DNA of 64,000 bases from an uncultured bacterium (GCA_947493945.1 CANLSR010000001.1:496001-560000), one strand, 5' to 3'; shown: positions 36,906-46,929, counted from the stretch's first letter. Notes: a model not told the origin generated them from the letters alone. Program-made: numbers and translations.

Positions 36906-37727
36906 ATGCCCCAGATCCCGCGCGCGGGACCCGTCCCGCTCACCGTCGTCGGCGCGCCCGAGCTGGCGGCCCGCCTCGGCGTCTCGGCCGGCGCTCCGCC
37001 CGCCGGCTCCGCCAGCGGGCGGCGGGTGGTGGTGGTCGGGGGGCCCGTCGCCGAGCGCATGACGCACGCGGCCCGGGCCGTCGGCGAGGGCGCGCACGTG
37101 TTCCTGCTGTGGCCACCGGGCACCGCCGCCGGGGCCGACGCGCTGGCGGGCCGCGCCGAGGAGGCCGGCGTCGAGGTGGGGCTGGCCCGCCCGCTGGGCG
37201 CACGGGCGCTGGCGGGCGTGCCCGACGGCTGGGCCGCCCGGCTGGTCACGTTGACGCTGGTGGCGCGGACGGGCGGGACGCTCGCCGGGGCCGGGTGGCC
37301 GGGCCTGCTGGCCGGCGCCGTCGACCTGTGCTCCACGCTGGCCGACGCCCGCGACGCGAGCCGCCTGGACGCCGTGGCCGAGCGCGACGGCGACGCCATC
37401 CGCGCGGTCGCGCTGGCGGGCCGCTTCGAGAACGGCGCCTACGCCCAGGCCGTCGTCCGCTTTTCGGACCACGCGCCGGCCGACGAGGTGGCGCTCTACG
37501 CCGCCCGCCCCGGCTCGCGCGTCGAGGCCCGCTCGCTCGACGGCCCGCTGTGCGTCGAGACCCAGGCCTCGACGTGGCGGGTCCCCGTCCCGAGCGGGGA
37601 CCCGCTGGCCGACGAGGTGGCGGCCTTCGTCGAGGCCGTCGGCGCAGGGCGGCCGCCGGCGTACGGCCTGGGGGCGGCGCTGACGGCCCTGCGCCTGGTG
37701 GCGCGCGTCCGCGACCAACTCCGGTAG
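36906..37727 (+). CDS. Gfo/Idh/MocA-like protein with reduced Rossmann domain
   Basis: A 273-residue protein whose C-terminal part resembles the Gfo/Idh/MocA oxidoreductase family (PLADEVAAFVEAVGAGRPP, ALTALRLVARVRDQL). The N-terminal Rossmann fold is short and lacks a clear GxGxxG nucleotide motif, and the stretch VVVVGGPVAERMTHAA only loosely replaces it. It may have lost NAD(P) binding or be a divergent member. The sequence is very Ala/Gly-rich. A palindrome follows four bases after the stop. Confidence 0.6.
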   Translation: MPQIPRAGPVPLTVVGAPELAARLGVSAGAPPAGSASGRRVVVVGGPVAERMTHAARAVGEGAHVFLLWPPGTAAGADALAGRAEEAGVEVGLARPLGARALAGVPDGWAARLVTLTLVARTGGTLAGAGWPGLLAGAVDLCSTLADARDASRLDAVAERDGDAIRAVALAGRFENGAYAQAVVRFSDHAPADEVALYAARPGSRVEARSLDGPLCVETQASTWRVPVPSGDPLADEVAAFVEAVGAGRPPAYGLGAALTALRLVARVRDQLR

Positions 37728-37730
37728 CTC

Positions 37731-37755
37731 CCCGCTGGCGGCGGGCGCCAGCGGG
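37731..37755. repeat. palindromic element after a stop codon
   Basis: CCCGCTGGCG, 5-nt centre, CGCCAGCGGG (10-bp arms). It starts four bases after the preceding stop codon. Confidence 0.75.
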
Positions 37756-37819
37756 ACGGGCGCCGGTGGGTCGGAGGCGGGGCCCGGTGGTACCATCCGG
37801 CCGTCCCCCTCCCCCGCCG

Positions 37820-39244
37820 ATGCCGCCCGAGATCGACCCGTCCTGGACCAGCCTGCTCCCGCCCGTCCTCGCCATCGGGCTGGCCATCGGGACGCGCCAG
37901 GTATACCTCTCGCTGGGGGCCGGCGTCTGGCTCGGGTTCACGATCCTGTCGGGCTGGAACCCGCTGGCGGGCCTGGGCGGCGCCATCGAGGGCGCGGTGA
38001 CGGTGCTCGCCGACGCCGGCAACACGCGCGTGCTGCTGTTCACGCTGGTGATCGGGGCGCTGATCGCGACCGTCGAGGCCGGGGGCGGCGTGCGCGGGTT
38101 CGTGGAGGCGCTGGAGCGGCGCGGGTGGGCGTCGTCGCCGCGCGGGGCGCGGCTGCTGGCGTTCCTGGTGGGCGTGGTGATCTTTATCGAGTCCAACATC
38201 ACCGTGCTGGTGGCCGGCGCCGTGAGCCGCCCGCTCTTCGACCGCCAGCGGCGCAGCCGGGAGATGCTGGCCTACCTCATCGACTCGACGAGCGCGGCGG
38301 TCTGCGTGCTGATCCCGCTCAACGCGTGGGGCGCCTACGTGCTCCAGCTCCTGAGCGAGCAAGGCGTCGAGGAGCCGCTGCGGCTGTTCGTGTCCTCGAT
38401 CCCGTACAACGTCTACGCGCTCGCCGCCGTCGCGCTGGCGGCGTTCGTGGCCGTGACCGGCTGGGCCGTCGGGCCGATGAGGACGGCCGAGGCCCGCGCC
38501 ATGCGCGGCGAGCACCACGCCGCCGGCGCCGCGCCCGACGTGGACGAGAGGGCGCTGGTGCCGGAGCCCGTCGGCACGATCCCGCCGCGCGCCGTCAACA
38601 TGCTGGTCCCGCTGGCCGTGATGGTGGCCGCGATGCCGCTGGGGCTGGCGGTCACCGGCGGCGGCAACCTCCTGGAAGGCTCGGGCTCGACGAGCGTGCT
38701 GTGGGCCGTGCTGACCGGCTTGCTGGTGGCCTGGGGGATGCTCCTCGCCCAGCGCGGGATGACCATCGAGCAATTAACCTCGACCGGGCTCAAAGGCGCC
38801 GGCGGCATGTTGGGGATGGCGTTCGTCCTGCTGCTCGCGCTCGCGCTGGGCGCCGTCACCCGCCAGCTGGGCGCGGGCGAGTTCGTGGCCGCCGGCGTCG
38901 CGGATGCCGGCGTCGGGCCGGCGCTGCTGCTGCCGCTGGTGTTCCTGACCGGCGCCGTGGTGGCGTTCTCGACCGGGACCAGCTGGGGCACGTTCGCCAT
39001 CATGATCCCGATCGCGGTGCCGGCCGCCGGGGTGCTGGGCCTGCCGCTGGCGCCGTTCCTGGCCGCGTCGCTGGCCGGCGGCATCTTCGGCGACCACGCC
39101 TCGCCGATCTCCGACACCACGATCGTGTCGAGCCTGGCCGCGGCGACCGACCACATCGCCCACGTCCGCACCCAGCTCCCGTACGCGCTGGGGGCGGGCG
39201 CCGTGGCTGTGGTCGGGTTCGCGCTCATCGGCGCGCTGATCTGA
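37820..39244 (+). CDS. NhaC-family Na+/H+ antiporter
   Basis: A 474-residue transporter with about twelve membrane helices. Family signatures are FSTGTSWGTFAIMIPIA and GGIFGDHASPISDTTIVSS, which line the ion path in NhaC-type antiporters. It also contains FIESNITVLVAGAVSRPL. It probably exchanges sodium (or an amino acid such as malate/lactate in some members) for protons. ATG 37820 gives the normal start. A short conserved protein (39309) follows on the same strand. Confidence 0.85.
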   Translation: MPPEIDPSWTSLLPPVLAIGLAIGTRQVYLSLGAGVWLGFTILSGWNPLAGLGGAIEGAVTVLADAGNTRVLLFTLVIGALIATVEAGGGVRGFVEALERRGWASSPRGARLLAFLVGVVIFIESNITVLVAGAVSRPLFDRQRRSREMLAYLIDSTSAAVCVLIPLNAWGAYVLQLLSEQGVEEPLRLFVSSIPYNVYALAAVALAAFVAVTGWAVGPMRTAEARAMRGEHHAAGAAPDVDERALVPEPVGTIPPRAVNMLVPLAVMVAAMPLGLAVTGGGNLLEGSGSTSVLWAVLTGLLVAWGMLLAQRGMTIEQLTSTGLKGAGGMLGMAFVLLLALALGAVTRQLGAGEFVAAGVADAGVGPALLLPLVFLTGAVVAFSTGTSWGTFAIMIPIAVPAAGVLGLPLAPFLAASLAGGIFGDHASPISDTTIVSSLAAATDHIAHVRTQLPYALGAGAVAVVGFALIGALI

Positions 39245-39308
39245 CGCCGCCCGAGCGGAACCGGCCAGGCACCCCCGCGTGACCACGTCCCCCTCTCCCC
39301 CACGACCG

Positions 39309-39497
39309 ATGGCGACGAACACAGGCGACGGCCACCGAAAGGGCTCCGTCACGGACCGGACCCAGGTCGAGAACGACAACCAGGACTGGACCAAGCGCGA
39401 CGCCCAGTCCGGCAAGTTCATGGACCAGAAGAAGGACGGCGAGCCCTTCAAGGGCGTCGCCAAGGAGCCCGACGAGCGGCGCGCCTCGGACGACTGA
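39309..39497 (+). CDS. conserved small protein
   Basis: A 62-residue hydrophilic protein. It contains VTDRTQVENDNQDWTKRD, followed by SGKFMDQKKDGEPFKGVAKE, a pattern found in a widespread family of uncharacterised small proteins (as recalled). It has no membrane segment and is probably cytoplasmic. ATG 39309 gives the compact conserved length. Function unknown. A palindrome follows at 39498. Confidence 0.75.
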   Translation: MATNTGDGHRKGSVTDRTQVENDNQDWTKRDAQSGKFMDQKKDGEPFKGVAKEPDERRASDD

Positions 39498-39523
39498 GCG
39501 GCTGGCGGCGGCCGTCGCCAGCG
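39498..39523. repeat. palindromic element, imperfect
   Basis: CGGCTGGCGGCGG and CGTCGCCAGCGG-like arms with one or two mismatches, just after the small-protein stop. A degenerate copy of the family. Confidence 0.5.
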
Positions 39524-39587
39524 GGGCGGGGGCCGAACCCCGGCAGAAGGCGCCGGGTACACCCCGCCGCCCCCTCCCCCTCTGCCC

Positions 39588-41240
39588 ATGTCCGCCGATC
39601 CCCTGGCCGGCCAGCCGGTCCCGCCCAGCCGCCTGCCCGACGTCCCGCGCATCGTCGCGGCGTACTACACGCGCCGCCCGGACCCCGAGGACCCGAGCCA
39701 GCGCGTGTCTTTTGGCACGTCGGGCCACCGGGGGAGCTCGCTCGACGGGGCCTTCAACGAGGGCCACGTGCTGGCCATCAGCCAGGCGCTCTGTGAGCAC
39801 CGCGCGGCGGCGGGCGTGACCGGGCCGATGGTGGTCGGGTTCGACACGCACGCGCTCTCGGTCCCGGCCTTTGGGACGGCGCTGGAGGTGTTCGCCGCTC
39901 ACGGGGTCGACGTGGTCATCCAAGAAGGCGACGGGTACACGCCCACGCCGGCCCTCTCGCACGCCGTCCTGGCCCACAACCGCGGCCGCCCCGCCGCGCT
40001 GGCGGACGGCGTGGTGATCACGCCCAGCCACAACCCGCCCGCCGACGGCGGCTTCAAGTACAACCCGACGACGGGCGGGCCGGCCGGCCCGGAGATCACG
40101 GGGCCGATCCAGGCGCGCGCCAACGAGATCCTGGCCGGCGGGCTGGCGGACGTTCCGCGCGTGCCGCTCGCCCAGGCCCTGGCCGCCGACACGACGCACG
40201 CCCGCGACCTGGTCGGCCCCTACGTGGACGACCTGGGCGCGGTCCTGGACCTCGACGCCGTCCGTCAGCGCGGCGTGCGCGTCGGCGTGGACCCGCTGGG
40301 CGGCGCCAGCATCGGCTACTGGCCGCGTATCGCCGAGCGCTGGGGGCTGGACCTGGAGGTGGTCAACCCGGTCGTCGAGGCGTCGTTCGGGTTTATGCGC
40401 CTCGACCACGACGGCCAGATCCGCATGGACTGCTCCTCGCCCTACGCCATGGCCGGGCTGGTGGAGCACAAGGACCGCTTCGACGTGGCCGTCGGCTGCG
40501 ACCCCGACGCCGACCGCCACGGCATCGTGGCGCCTAGCGTCGGCCTGATGAACCCGAACCACTTTCTCGCCGTCGCCGTCGAGTACCTGTTCACGCACCG
40601 CCCGGAGTGGCCCGCGGATGCGGCGGTGGGCAAGACGCTGGTGTCGTCGTCCATGATCGACCGCGTCGCGGCCAGCCTGGACCGCCCGCTGGCCGAGGTG
40701 CCCGTCGGCTTTAAGTGGTTCGTGGACGGCCTGCTCTCGGGGTCGATGGCGTTCGGCGGCGAGGAGAGCGCCGGCGCCTCGTTCCTGCGCAAAGACGGCA
40801 CGACCTGGACCACGGACAAGGACGGCATCCTGCTGGCGCTCCTGGCGGCCGAGATCACGGCGGTCACCGGCCGGGACCCCGGCGAGCGCTACCACGCCTT
40901 GGAAGACCGCTTCGGGAGCCCCGTCTACGCCCGCATCGACGCGCCGGCCACGCGCGAGCAGAAGGCGGCGCTCAAAGACCTCTCGCCCGACGCCGTCGCC
41001 GCCGACACGCTGGCGGGCGACGCCGTCACGGCCACGCTGACGCGCGCGCCGGGCAACGACGAGCCCATCGGCGGGCTCAAGGTCCAGACCGAGAGCGGGT
41101 GGTTCGCCGCCCGCCCCTCGGGCACCGAAGACATCTACAAGATCTACGCCGAGAGCTTCCGCGGGCCGGATCACCTGGGGCAGCTCCAGGCCGAGGCCCA
41201 GGACATCGTCGCCGACGCCTTCCGCGCCGCCGGCGTCTGA
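39588..41240 (+). CDS. pgm: phosphoglucomutase (alpha-D-glucose phosphate-specific)
   Basis: A 550-residue phosphohexomutase that interconverts glucose 1- and 6-phosphate. Catalytic serine lies in [14 protein letters not shown], the metal site in CDPDADRHG, the sugar-binding loop in FGGEESAG and the phosphate loop in [15 protein letters not shown]. The length matches bacterial Pgm (about 546). It supports glycogen, trehalose and cell-wall sugar precursors. It stands alone here. Confidence 0.95.
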   Translation: MSADPLAGQPVPPSRLPDVPRIVAAYYTRRPDPEDPSQRVSFGTSGHRGSSLDGAFNEGHVLAISQALCEHRAAAGVTGPMVVGFDTHALSVPAFGTALEVFAAHGVDVVIQEGDGYTPTPALSHAVLAHNRGRPAALADGVVITPSHNPPADGGFKYNPTTGGPAGPEITGPIQARANEILAGGLADVPRVPLAQALAADTTHARDLVGPYVDDLGAVLDLDAVRQRGVRVGVDPLGGASIGYWPRIAERWGLDLEVVNPVVEASFGFMRLDHDGQIRMDCSSPYAMAGLVEHKDRFDVAVGCDPDADRHGIVAPSVGLMNPNHFLAVAVEYLFTHRPEWPADAAVGKTLVSSSMIDRVAASLDRPLAEVPVGFKWFVDGLLSGSMAFGGEESAGASFLRKDGTTWTTDKDGILLALLAAEITAVTGRDPGERYHALEDRFGSPVYARIDAPATREQKAALKDLSPDAVAADTLAGDAVTATLTRAPGNDEPIGGLKVQTESGWFAARPSGTEDIYKIYAESFRGPDHLGQLQAEAQDIVADAFRAAGV

Positions 41241-41292
41241 CGCCCGCCCCGGACCACGCGGGGGGCGGGCCCCGCCCCGCGGGCGGCGCCCG

Positions 41293-42438
41293 TCAGCCCC
41301 GGACGTCCAGCAGCCGCCGCCCCAACCCAGGCACGCGCTGCCCCAGCCGCAGCGCCCGGTCGCGGACGGTCGCCCACGGCTCGGGCAGCGTGATCAGCCG
41401 CCCCAGCCGAACGGCCTGCCGCACCGTCGCTTGCACGTGGGGGCGCCGCTCGGCCTCGTACGCACCCAGCCGCGACGGCGGCGCCCCGCCCAGCACCTCG
41501 GCCACGAGTGGCGCCAGCGCGGCGGCGTCGCGCAGGCCGGCGCCCAGGCCCTGGCCCAGGAACGGCGGCATCTGGTGCGCCGCGTCGCCGGCCAGCAGCA
41601 GACGGCCCCGCCGCCAGCGCGTGGCCACCAGGTCGTGGAAGGTGTAGACGGCCGCCCGCTCGACCGTCACCATCTCGGGGTCCACGTGGGGCGCCAGCAG
41701 CGCGCGCACGGCCTGGGGCTGGCGGATGGTCTCGGCGTCCTCGCCCGGACGCAGGCGGAACTCCCAGCGGCGCCGCGGATCAGGGAACGGGACGAACGTC
41801 GTCGGCCGGTCTGGGTCTGCGACCTGGATCAGCCGGCCGGGAAGATCCAGCGGCCGCTTGAGGCGCACGTCCACCACGAGCCAGGCCTGCTCGAACCCGT
41901 CGCCCACCAGCCCGGCGCCGAGCGACTGCCGGACCCGGCTGCCGGCGCCGTCGCACCCGACCGCCAGCGCCGCCCGGTTTTGAAAGGCTCCGTCGGGACT
42001 CGTGCCCTCCACCACCACGCCGCGTTCGTCCTGTCGCGCGCGCTCCACGTCGTGGCCCGGCCGGATCGTGACCGACGACAGCGCTTTTAAGCGCTCCCTC
42101 AGCGCGGCTTCGACCGCCGGCTGGTGGATCAATACGCCGGCGGGAACGCCGGGTGGCGAGGGCTCGGCGGGCCGCCCCCGGAGCAGGAGCCGGCCCCGGC
42201 GGTCGACCAGGTCGAAGCCGTCGAGCGGCCGGCCCAGATGCGCGACCGGCGCTCCGGCTCGGCGGAGTGTCGCGAGGGCCGTGCCGTCCAGGTGCGCGGC
42301 TCGCGGGAGCGCGTGCGGGGCGTGCCCGCGCTCCAGCACCAGCACCCGAGCGCCCGCCGCGCCCACCAGCGCCGCCAGCGCGGCGCCGACCGGCCCGAGG
42401 CCCACGATGGCGAGGTCGTACGGAGGCGTCTCGGGCAT
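41293..42438 (-). CDS. FAD-dependent monooxygenase, UbiH/MhpA type
   Basis: A 381-residue flavoprotein hydroxylase. FAD is bound by LAIVGLGPVGAALAAL at the N-terminus, the DG motif is VGCDGAGSRVR near residue 165, and the second FAD motif is LLLAGDAAHQMPPFLGQG near residue 285. The proteins hydroxylate aromatic rings, with phenylpropionate hydroxylase (MhpA) as one relative. No aromatic pathway genes are adjacent, so the substrate is unknown. Start ATG 42438. Confidence 0.85.
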   Translation of the reverse strand: MPETPPYDLAIVGLGPVGAALAALVGAAGARVLVLERGHAPHALPRAAHLDGTALATLRRAGAPVAHLGRPLDGFDLVDRRGRLLLRGRPAEPSPPGVPAGVLIHQPAVEAALRERLKALSSVTIRPGHDVERARQDERGVVVEGTSPDGAFQNRAALAVGCDGAGSRVRQSLGAGLVGDGFEQAWLVVDVRLKRPLDLPGRLIQVADPDRPTTFVPFPDPRRRWEFRLRPGEDAETIRQPQAVRALLAPHVDPEMVTVERAAVYTFHDLVATRWRRGRLLLAGDAAHQMPPFLGQGLGAGLRDAAALAPLVAEVLGGAPPSRLGAYEAERRPHVQATVRQAVRLGRLITLPEPWATVRDRALRLGQRVPGLGRRLLDVRG

Positions 42439-42497
42439 GGCCGAGAAACCCCGAGCGGCGCTCCCGGATTCAACCTGCCCCTCATCCCCTCCCCCTC

Positions 42498-42836
42498 ATG
42501 GCCGACCAGTCCGTCAAGAAAATCGATTCCTCCGCCTCGCCCTCCGGCGAGATGGGCCAGACCTACCTCGTCTCCGGCACGGCCCTCGCGCTTCGCCGCT
42601 GGTCCGAGAGCGCCGGCACCGAGGGCGCCCCGCACACGCGCCCCTACGAGACCGTCGGCTACGTGGTCGAGGGCCGCGTCGAGGTCCACGTCGGCGACGA
42701 CACGGTCACGTGCGGGGCCGGCGACAGCTACCTCGTGCCCGAGGGCGCGACCCGGCACTACAAGATCCTGGAGGACCTGACGGCCGTCGAGGCCACCTCG
42801 CCTCCGGCGCGCGTCGACGACCGCGACGACGCGTAG
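42498..42836 (+). CDS. cupin-domain protein
   Basis: A 112-residue single cupin domain. The first motif appears as HTRPYETVGYVVEGRVEVHVGDD with one histidine and a glutamate, and the second as GDSYLVPEGATRHYKIL with a histidine, so a metal site is plausible. The role is unknown. Divergent from the monooxygenase gene (59-base gap). A strong intrinsic terminator follows at 42858. Confidence 0.8.
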   Translation: MADQSVKKIDSSASPSGEMGQTYLVSGTALALRRWSESAGTEGAPHTRPYETVGYVVEGRVEVHVGDDTVTCGAGDSYLVPEGATRHYKILEDLTAVEATSPPARVDDRDDA

Positions 42837-42857
42837 GGCCCCCGGCGCTCACGCGCG

Positions 42858-42886
42858 GCCCGGAGCTTCGGCTCCGGGCTTTTTTT
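42858..42886 (+). terminator. intrinsic terminator with UUCG tetraloop
   Basis: Stem GCCCGGAGC with exact complement closing a TTCG loop, followed by seven T residues. A textbook terminator for the cupin gene. Confidence 0.95.
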
Positions 42887-42898
42887 GTGCCCGCCGAG

Positions 42899-42921
42899 CC
42901 GCTGGCGACGTCCGCCAGCGG
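42899..42921. repeat. palindromic element after a terminator
   Basis: CCGCTGGCGA, 3-nt centre, TCCGCCAGCGG with one mismatch, 12 bases after the cupin terminator. Confidence 0.7.
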
Positions 42922-42999
42922 GGCGAGGATGAAGACGGGGCGCGGCGCAACCAGGCGCACTCGGAGCCGTTGACCGCTTTGCACCTCAAAGAACTCCTC

Positions 43000-43659
43000 A
43001 TGATCCCCTCCCCCATCCATCGCCTGCGCCTGTCGCTGCTGCTCGGCGGCTGGGTGGCCGCCCTGCTGGCGGCCCGCGTCGCGCTCTCCGGCTCCGGCTT
43101 CGGCTTGTTCCTGCCGTGGAACCTGTTCCTGGCCGCCGTCCCGCTGGCGGCGTCGACGGCGCTGGTCGGGCTCGACGCTCGGCGCGCGCGACCGAGCGCG
43201 CTGCTGGCGCTGGGCGTGGTGTGGCTGCTGTTCCTGCCCAACGCGCCCTACATCCTGACCGACCTGGTCCACCTCGGGCCGCGTACGGGCGTCCCGTTCT
43301 GGTACGACCTCGCGCTGCTGCTGTCGGCCGCCGGCACCGGGCTGCTGGCCGCCTACGTCTCGCTCGCCGACGTCCAGACCGTCCTGACGCGTCGGGTCGG
43401 GACGGCGGCGGCGTGGGCGGCCTCGGTGGGCGCCCTGTTCCTGAGCGCCTTCGGCGTCTACCTCGGCCGCGAGCTCCGCTGGAACTCGTGGGACGTGCTG
43501 ACCGCCCCCGGCGCCCTGCTGGCGGACATCGCCAGCCGCGTGCTCGACCCGCTGGCCCACCCGACGACCGTCGTGATGACCGTCGTGTTCGGCGGGATGC
43601 TGACGCTGGGCTACGTGGCCCTGCGCGCGCTGGTCTCGCCGGTCGGTGAACGGCGGTAG
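43000..43659 (+). CDS. DUF1361 membrane protein
   Basis: A 219-residue membrane protein with six to seven helices and the DUF1361 signature: WNLFLAAVPLA, FLPNAPYILTDLVHL and FGVYLGRELRWNSWD. The family function is unknown. A TTG at 42970 would add ten residues; ATG 43000 is preferred. Convergent with the M16 peptidase genes. A palindrome separates them. Confidence 0.82.
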   Translation: MIPSPIHRLRLSLLLGGWVAALLAARVALSGSGFGLFLPWNLFLAAVPLAASTALVGLDARRARPSALLALGVVWLLFLPNAPYILTDLVHLGPRTGVPFWYDLALLLSAAGTGLLAAYVSLADVQTVLTRRVGTAAAWAASVGALFLSAFGVYLGRELRWNSWDVLTAPGALLADIASRVLDPLAHPTTVVMTVVFGGMLTLGYVALRALVSPVGERR

Positions 43660-43721
43660 CGCGGGCGCAGCGGCCCCCACGTCGCGCGCTGCACCGGCGG
43701 CCCGGGCGGACCGGCCGGCCG

Positions 43722-43741
43722 CTGGCGGGGCGCCCCGCCAG
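43722..43741. repeat. palindromic element between convergent genes
   Basis: CTGGCGGGG-CG-CCCCGCCAG, 9-bp perfect arms. It ends four bases before the stop codon of the M16 gene on the minus strand. Confidence 0.65.
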
Positions 43742-43745
43742 TCGC

Positions 43746-45152
43746 TCAGTCGGTCGTCTCGATCGTGACCTCCCCGAACGGCGCCAGCTGCTCCTCGACC
43801 AGGGACCGATCGCCGACGACGACCACGGTCAGGTCGTCGCCGCGGATGTAGTCCCGGGTGATCCGGCTCACGTCCTGGGGCGTGACGGCGTAGACGCGCC
43901 GGGTGTAGCCCTCCAGGTAGTCGCGCCCCAGGCCGTGGAGGTCGAGGAACGCCAGGAACGCGGCGATCCCGCCGGCCGACGAGTTCTGGAGCACGAACGT
44001 GCCGGCGAGGTAGTTCTGGATGCCTTCGAGCTCGGCGGCGTCCGGCGGGTTCGTGGCCAGGCTGTCGATCTCGTACAGGATCTCGCGGAGGGCCGGCCCC
44101 GTCGACTCGGTCACGACCGCCGCCGACTCGGCCCAGTAGCCCGTCCGGTAGCGGCTGGCGACGCCGGAGCCGGGGCTGTAGGTGTAGCCCTTGTCCTCGC
44201 GGATGTTGCGCGTGATGCGAGACCCGAAGGAGCCGCCCAGCAACGCGTTGGTGACCTGGAGCGCCACGAAGTCAGGGTGGGACGGGTCGAGCGTGGGCAG
44301 GCCCACGACCACGTTGGACTGCGCCGCGCCGGGCTGGTCCACCAGCACGATGCGCCGGCTCGTGACCGCCTGAGGCGGCTCGGGCACCTCGGCCACCGCG
44401 CCGGCGGCCCAGCCCCCAAAGGCGTCGCGGACGGCCGACTCGACGGCGGCGGGGTCGAACCGGCCGACCACGTAGATCCGCGTCCGCTGCGGCCCGACGT
44501 GGGCGTCGTAGAACGCCCGGGCGTCGGCGACCGTGGCGGCCTCGATCTGGGCCGGGTCCGGCAGCACCACCGCGGCGTAGGGGTGGTCGCCGTAGAGCGC
44601 CCGGCTGAACGCCGCGCGCGCGACGGTACCCGGCTGGCTCCGCCCGACGGCGGCGCCGCGCACCAGGTCGCGCTGGACGCGCTCGAAGGCGTCTTGGGAA
44701 AACGCCGGGTTCTGGATGACGTCCGCCACCAGCCGCACCAGGTCGGGCGTGAACTCGCTCAGCACGCGGCCCGTCACGAACGTCTGGTCGAGCCCGGCGC
44801 CGGCGTTGACGGACCCGCCCATCTCGGCCGCCGCGCGCGCGATGACATCCGCCGAGCGCGTCGTCGTGCCCTCGGTCAGCAGCCCGACCGTGAGGTCCGC
44901 CAGCGACGACTGGCCGGGCGCCTCGTCCACGTTGCCCGTCCGCACGACGGCGTAGACGTTGGCCTTGGGCACGTCGCCGTAGGGGACGAGCGTGACGTCG
45001 ATGCCGTTGCCGAGCGTCAACGTCTGCCCCTCGGGCAGGCTAAACGGCCGCGGCTCGGCGGGCGCCGGCGGCGTCGACGGGAACCCCTGGGCGGCCGCCG
45101 GGCTGGCGGCGGCCGCCAGCAGGGCGAGGGCGAAAACGAGGGGGCGGGTCAT
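43746..45152 (-). CDS. M16 peptidase-like protein, non-catalytic subunit
   Basis: A 468-residue protein with a signal peptide and two M16-type halves. The position of the zinc motif HxxEH reads GLLTEGTTT, so it lacks the catalytic residues. M16 proteins of this kind pair with an active subunit, and the active partner lies immediately upstream (45248). Both halves keep the YGDHPYA and LLGGSFGSR blocks of the fold. It would act in the periplasm as part of a heterodimeric peptidase. A GC palindrome lies in the signal-peptide codons (45102-45120). Confidence 0.87.
   Translation of the reverse strand: MTRPLVFALALLAAAASPAAAQGFPSTPPAPAEPRPFSLPEGQTLTLGNGIDVTLVPYGDVPKANVYAVVRTGNVDEAPGQSSLADLTVGLLTEGTTTRSADVIARAAAEMGGSVNAGAGLDQTFVTGRVLSEFTPDLVRLVADVIQNPAFSQDAFERVQRDLVRGAAVGRSQPGTVARAAFSRALYGDHPYAAVVLPDPAQIEAATVADARAFYDAHVGPQRTRIYVVGRFDPAAVESAVRDAFGGWAAGAVAEVPEPPQAVTSRRIVLVDQPGAAQSNVVVGLPTLDPSHPDFVALQVTNALLGGSFGSRITRNIREDKGYTYSPGSGVASRYRTGYWAESAAVVTESTGPALREILYEIDSLATNPPDAAELEGIQNYLAGTFVLQNSSAGGIAAFLAFLDLHGLGRDYLEGYTRRVYAVTPQDVSRITRDYIRGDDLTVVVVGDRSLVEEQLAPFGEVTIETTD
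45102..45120. repeat. palindrome inside signal-peptide codons
   Basis: GCTGGCGG, 3-nt centre, CCGCCAGC. It overlaps codons of the M16 signal peptide, as in the Omp85 and CPBP-like genes. Confidence 0.45.
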
Positions 45153-45247
45153 TGGGGGTCGGAGGGCAAAACGTTCAGAGAGCAAAAACCGCGAGGGCGG
45201 GCCGTAGGCCGCCTCGGCACCGGCGGCGCGCGCCGCCAGCGGGCCGG

Positions 45248-46711
45248 CTATGAGCCGGAGGCGCCGGCCTCCAGCGTGATCACGGTCCGGTTCTCCGGCC
45301 GCAGCACCTCGCGCGCCGTCCGGCGGATGAGCCCCGGCGTGACGCGCTCGAAGCGCTCGACCAGCGAGTTGATGCGGCCGGGGTCGTCGTCGAACAGCGC
45401 GAACGAGGCCAGCAGGTCGGCGCGGCCGACGCCCGACTGCTGCTCCAGGGTGTCGTAGAGGTCGCTCCGGAGCTTGACCTTGGCCCGCTCCAGCACGTCC
45501 GGCTCGACGCCCTGCTCCCGGACCTTCTCGATCTCGCGGTCGACGATGGCCAGGACGGAGTCGGCCGGCGTCTCGGGGTCGTGGATCAGCCAGGCCGACC
45601 ACAGCATCGGGCCGTTGTAGTTGAACATGTTGCCCAGCGGCCAGTTGATGCCGCCGGACACGTCGGAGGTCAGGCCGGCGTCGGTCACCAACGCTTGGTG
45701 GAGCCGGCTGTCGTCGCCTTCGAGCAGGATCTGCTGGAGCAGCCCCATCGCGTAGTACGCGTCCGAGTTGCGCCGCGGCATGTGGTAGGCCCAGGCCACG
45801 GCCGGGCGCGTCGCCAGCGGGTCGGTCTTGGACGAGCGCTTGGCCTCGGTCTGCCGCGGCTCCGACAGGTCCGGGACGGGGGGGACGTCGGCGCGTGCGA
45901 TGCCGCCGAAGTAGTCCTCGACCCAGGCCATGACCTGGTCCGGGTCCACGTCGCCGACGACGGCCACGACGGCGTTGTTGGGCGCGTAGTAGGTGCCGAA
46001 AAACTCCTGGACCTCGGGCAGCGTCGCCGCCTCGATCTCGGCCAGGTCCCCGTAGAAGTTGTGGCTGTTGTGCCAGTTCTCGTTGGCGAGCTGGGGCAGG
46101 TCCAGCCACGGGAAGCCGCCGTAGGGCTGGTTGATCACGTTGACGCGGACCTCGTTGGACACCACGCCCTGCTGGTTGGCCAGGTTGTCCTGGGTGATGT
46201 CGAGCCCGCGCATCCGGTCGGCCTCGGCCCACAGCATGGTCTCGACCGCGTTCGAGGGGACGACCTCGAAGTAGTTGGTAAAGTCGAACCGCGTCGAGCC
46301 GTTCAGGACGCCGCCGTTGCGCTGCACCAGCCCGATAAACTCGTTCTTGCCGAGGTGCTCCGAGCCCTGGAACATCATGTGCTCGAACAGGTGGGCGAAG
46401 CCGGTCCGCCCGCGCGGCTCGATCCGGAAGCCGACGTTGTAGTACACCGCGACCACGGCCGTCGGCGCGGTGGGGTCCGGGGAGACCACCACCTTGAGCC
46501 CGTTGGCCAGCGTGTCGTAGACGACGGGGACTGAGAAGCCCTCGGGCTCCGACTCCGCCAGCTCGTCGGGGCGCAGCGGCTCGAAGGCCGGCTCGGTGGA
46601 GGCCGGCGCGTCGGGCGCGCGCAGCCGGTCGGTCCCGCTGGTGCAGCCGGCGACGGCCAGGAGGGTGAGCACGAGGACGACGGGGCGCCCCGCGAGCGGG
46701 ATCTGTGACAT
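45248..46711 (-). CDS. M16 zinc peptidase, catalytic subunit (lipoprotein)
   Basis: A 487-residue lipoprotein (lipobox VAGC) with the active M16 motif FAHLFEHMMF, giving H107, E110 and H111. The conserved R/Y block and the second half with GINWPLGNMFNYNG are present. It would degrade or process peptides in the envelope with the non-catalytic partner encoded downstream, 95 bases away. ATG 46711 is supported by the lipoprotein signal; the longer reading is not credible. The two genes form one operon. Confidence 0.9.
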   Translation of the reverse strand: MSQIPLAGRPVVLVLTLLAVAGCTSGTDRLRAPDAPASTEPAFEPLRPDELAESEPEGFSVPVVYDTLANGLKVVVSPDPTAPTAVVAVYYNVGFRIEPRGRTGFAHLFEHMMFQGSEHLGKNEFIGLVQRNGGVLNGSTRFDFTNYFEVVPSNAVETMLWAEADRMRGLDITQDNLANQQGVVSNEVRVNVINQPYGGFPWLDLPQLANENWHNSHNFYGDLAEIEAATLPEVQEFFGTYYAPNNAVVAVVGDVDPDQVMAWVEDYFGGIARADVPPVPDLSEPRQTEAKRSSKTDPLATRPAVAWAYHMPRRNSDAYYAMGLLQQILLEGDDSRLHQALVTDAGLTSDVSGGINWPLGNMFNYNGPMLWSAWLIHDPETPADSVLAIVDREIEKVREQGVEPDVLERAKVKLRSDLYDTLEQQSGVGRADLLASFALFDDDPGRINSLVERFERVTPGLIRRTAREVLRPENRTVITLEAGASGS

Positions 46712-46929
46712 GGGCAGGGGCGGGATCGGGCAGTCTAGACGAACGGTACGCCGCCTCCGTGCCTGGGGTCCGCCGTTTCCCCCCCGCCACCCGCCGGCGG
46801 GCCCGTTGAGCACGAGGACCACCGGCGGCCCCAGTCCGTCCGCCGGCGCGCGGCGCCAGAGGGCCGGGCCGACGTGCGAGCGCCCCCCCGGCCAGGCCGG
46901 GAGGGCGCGGCGACGGTCGCCCGCCGCGG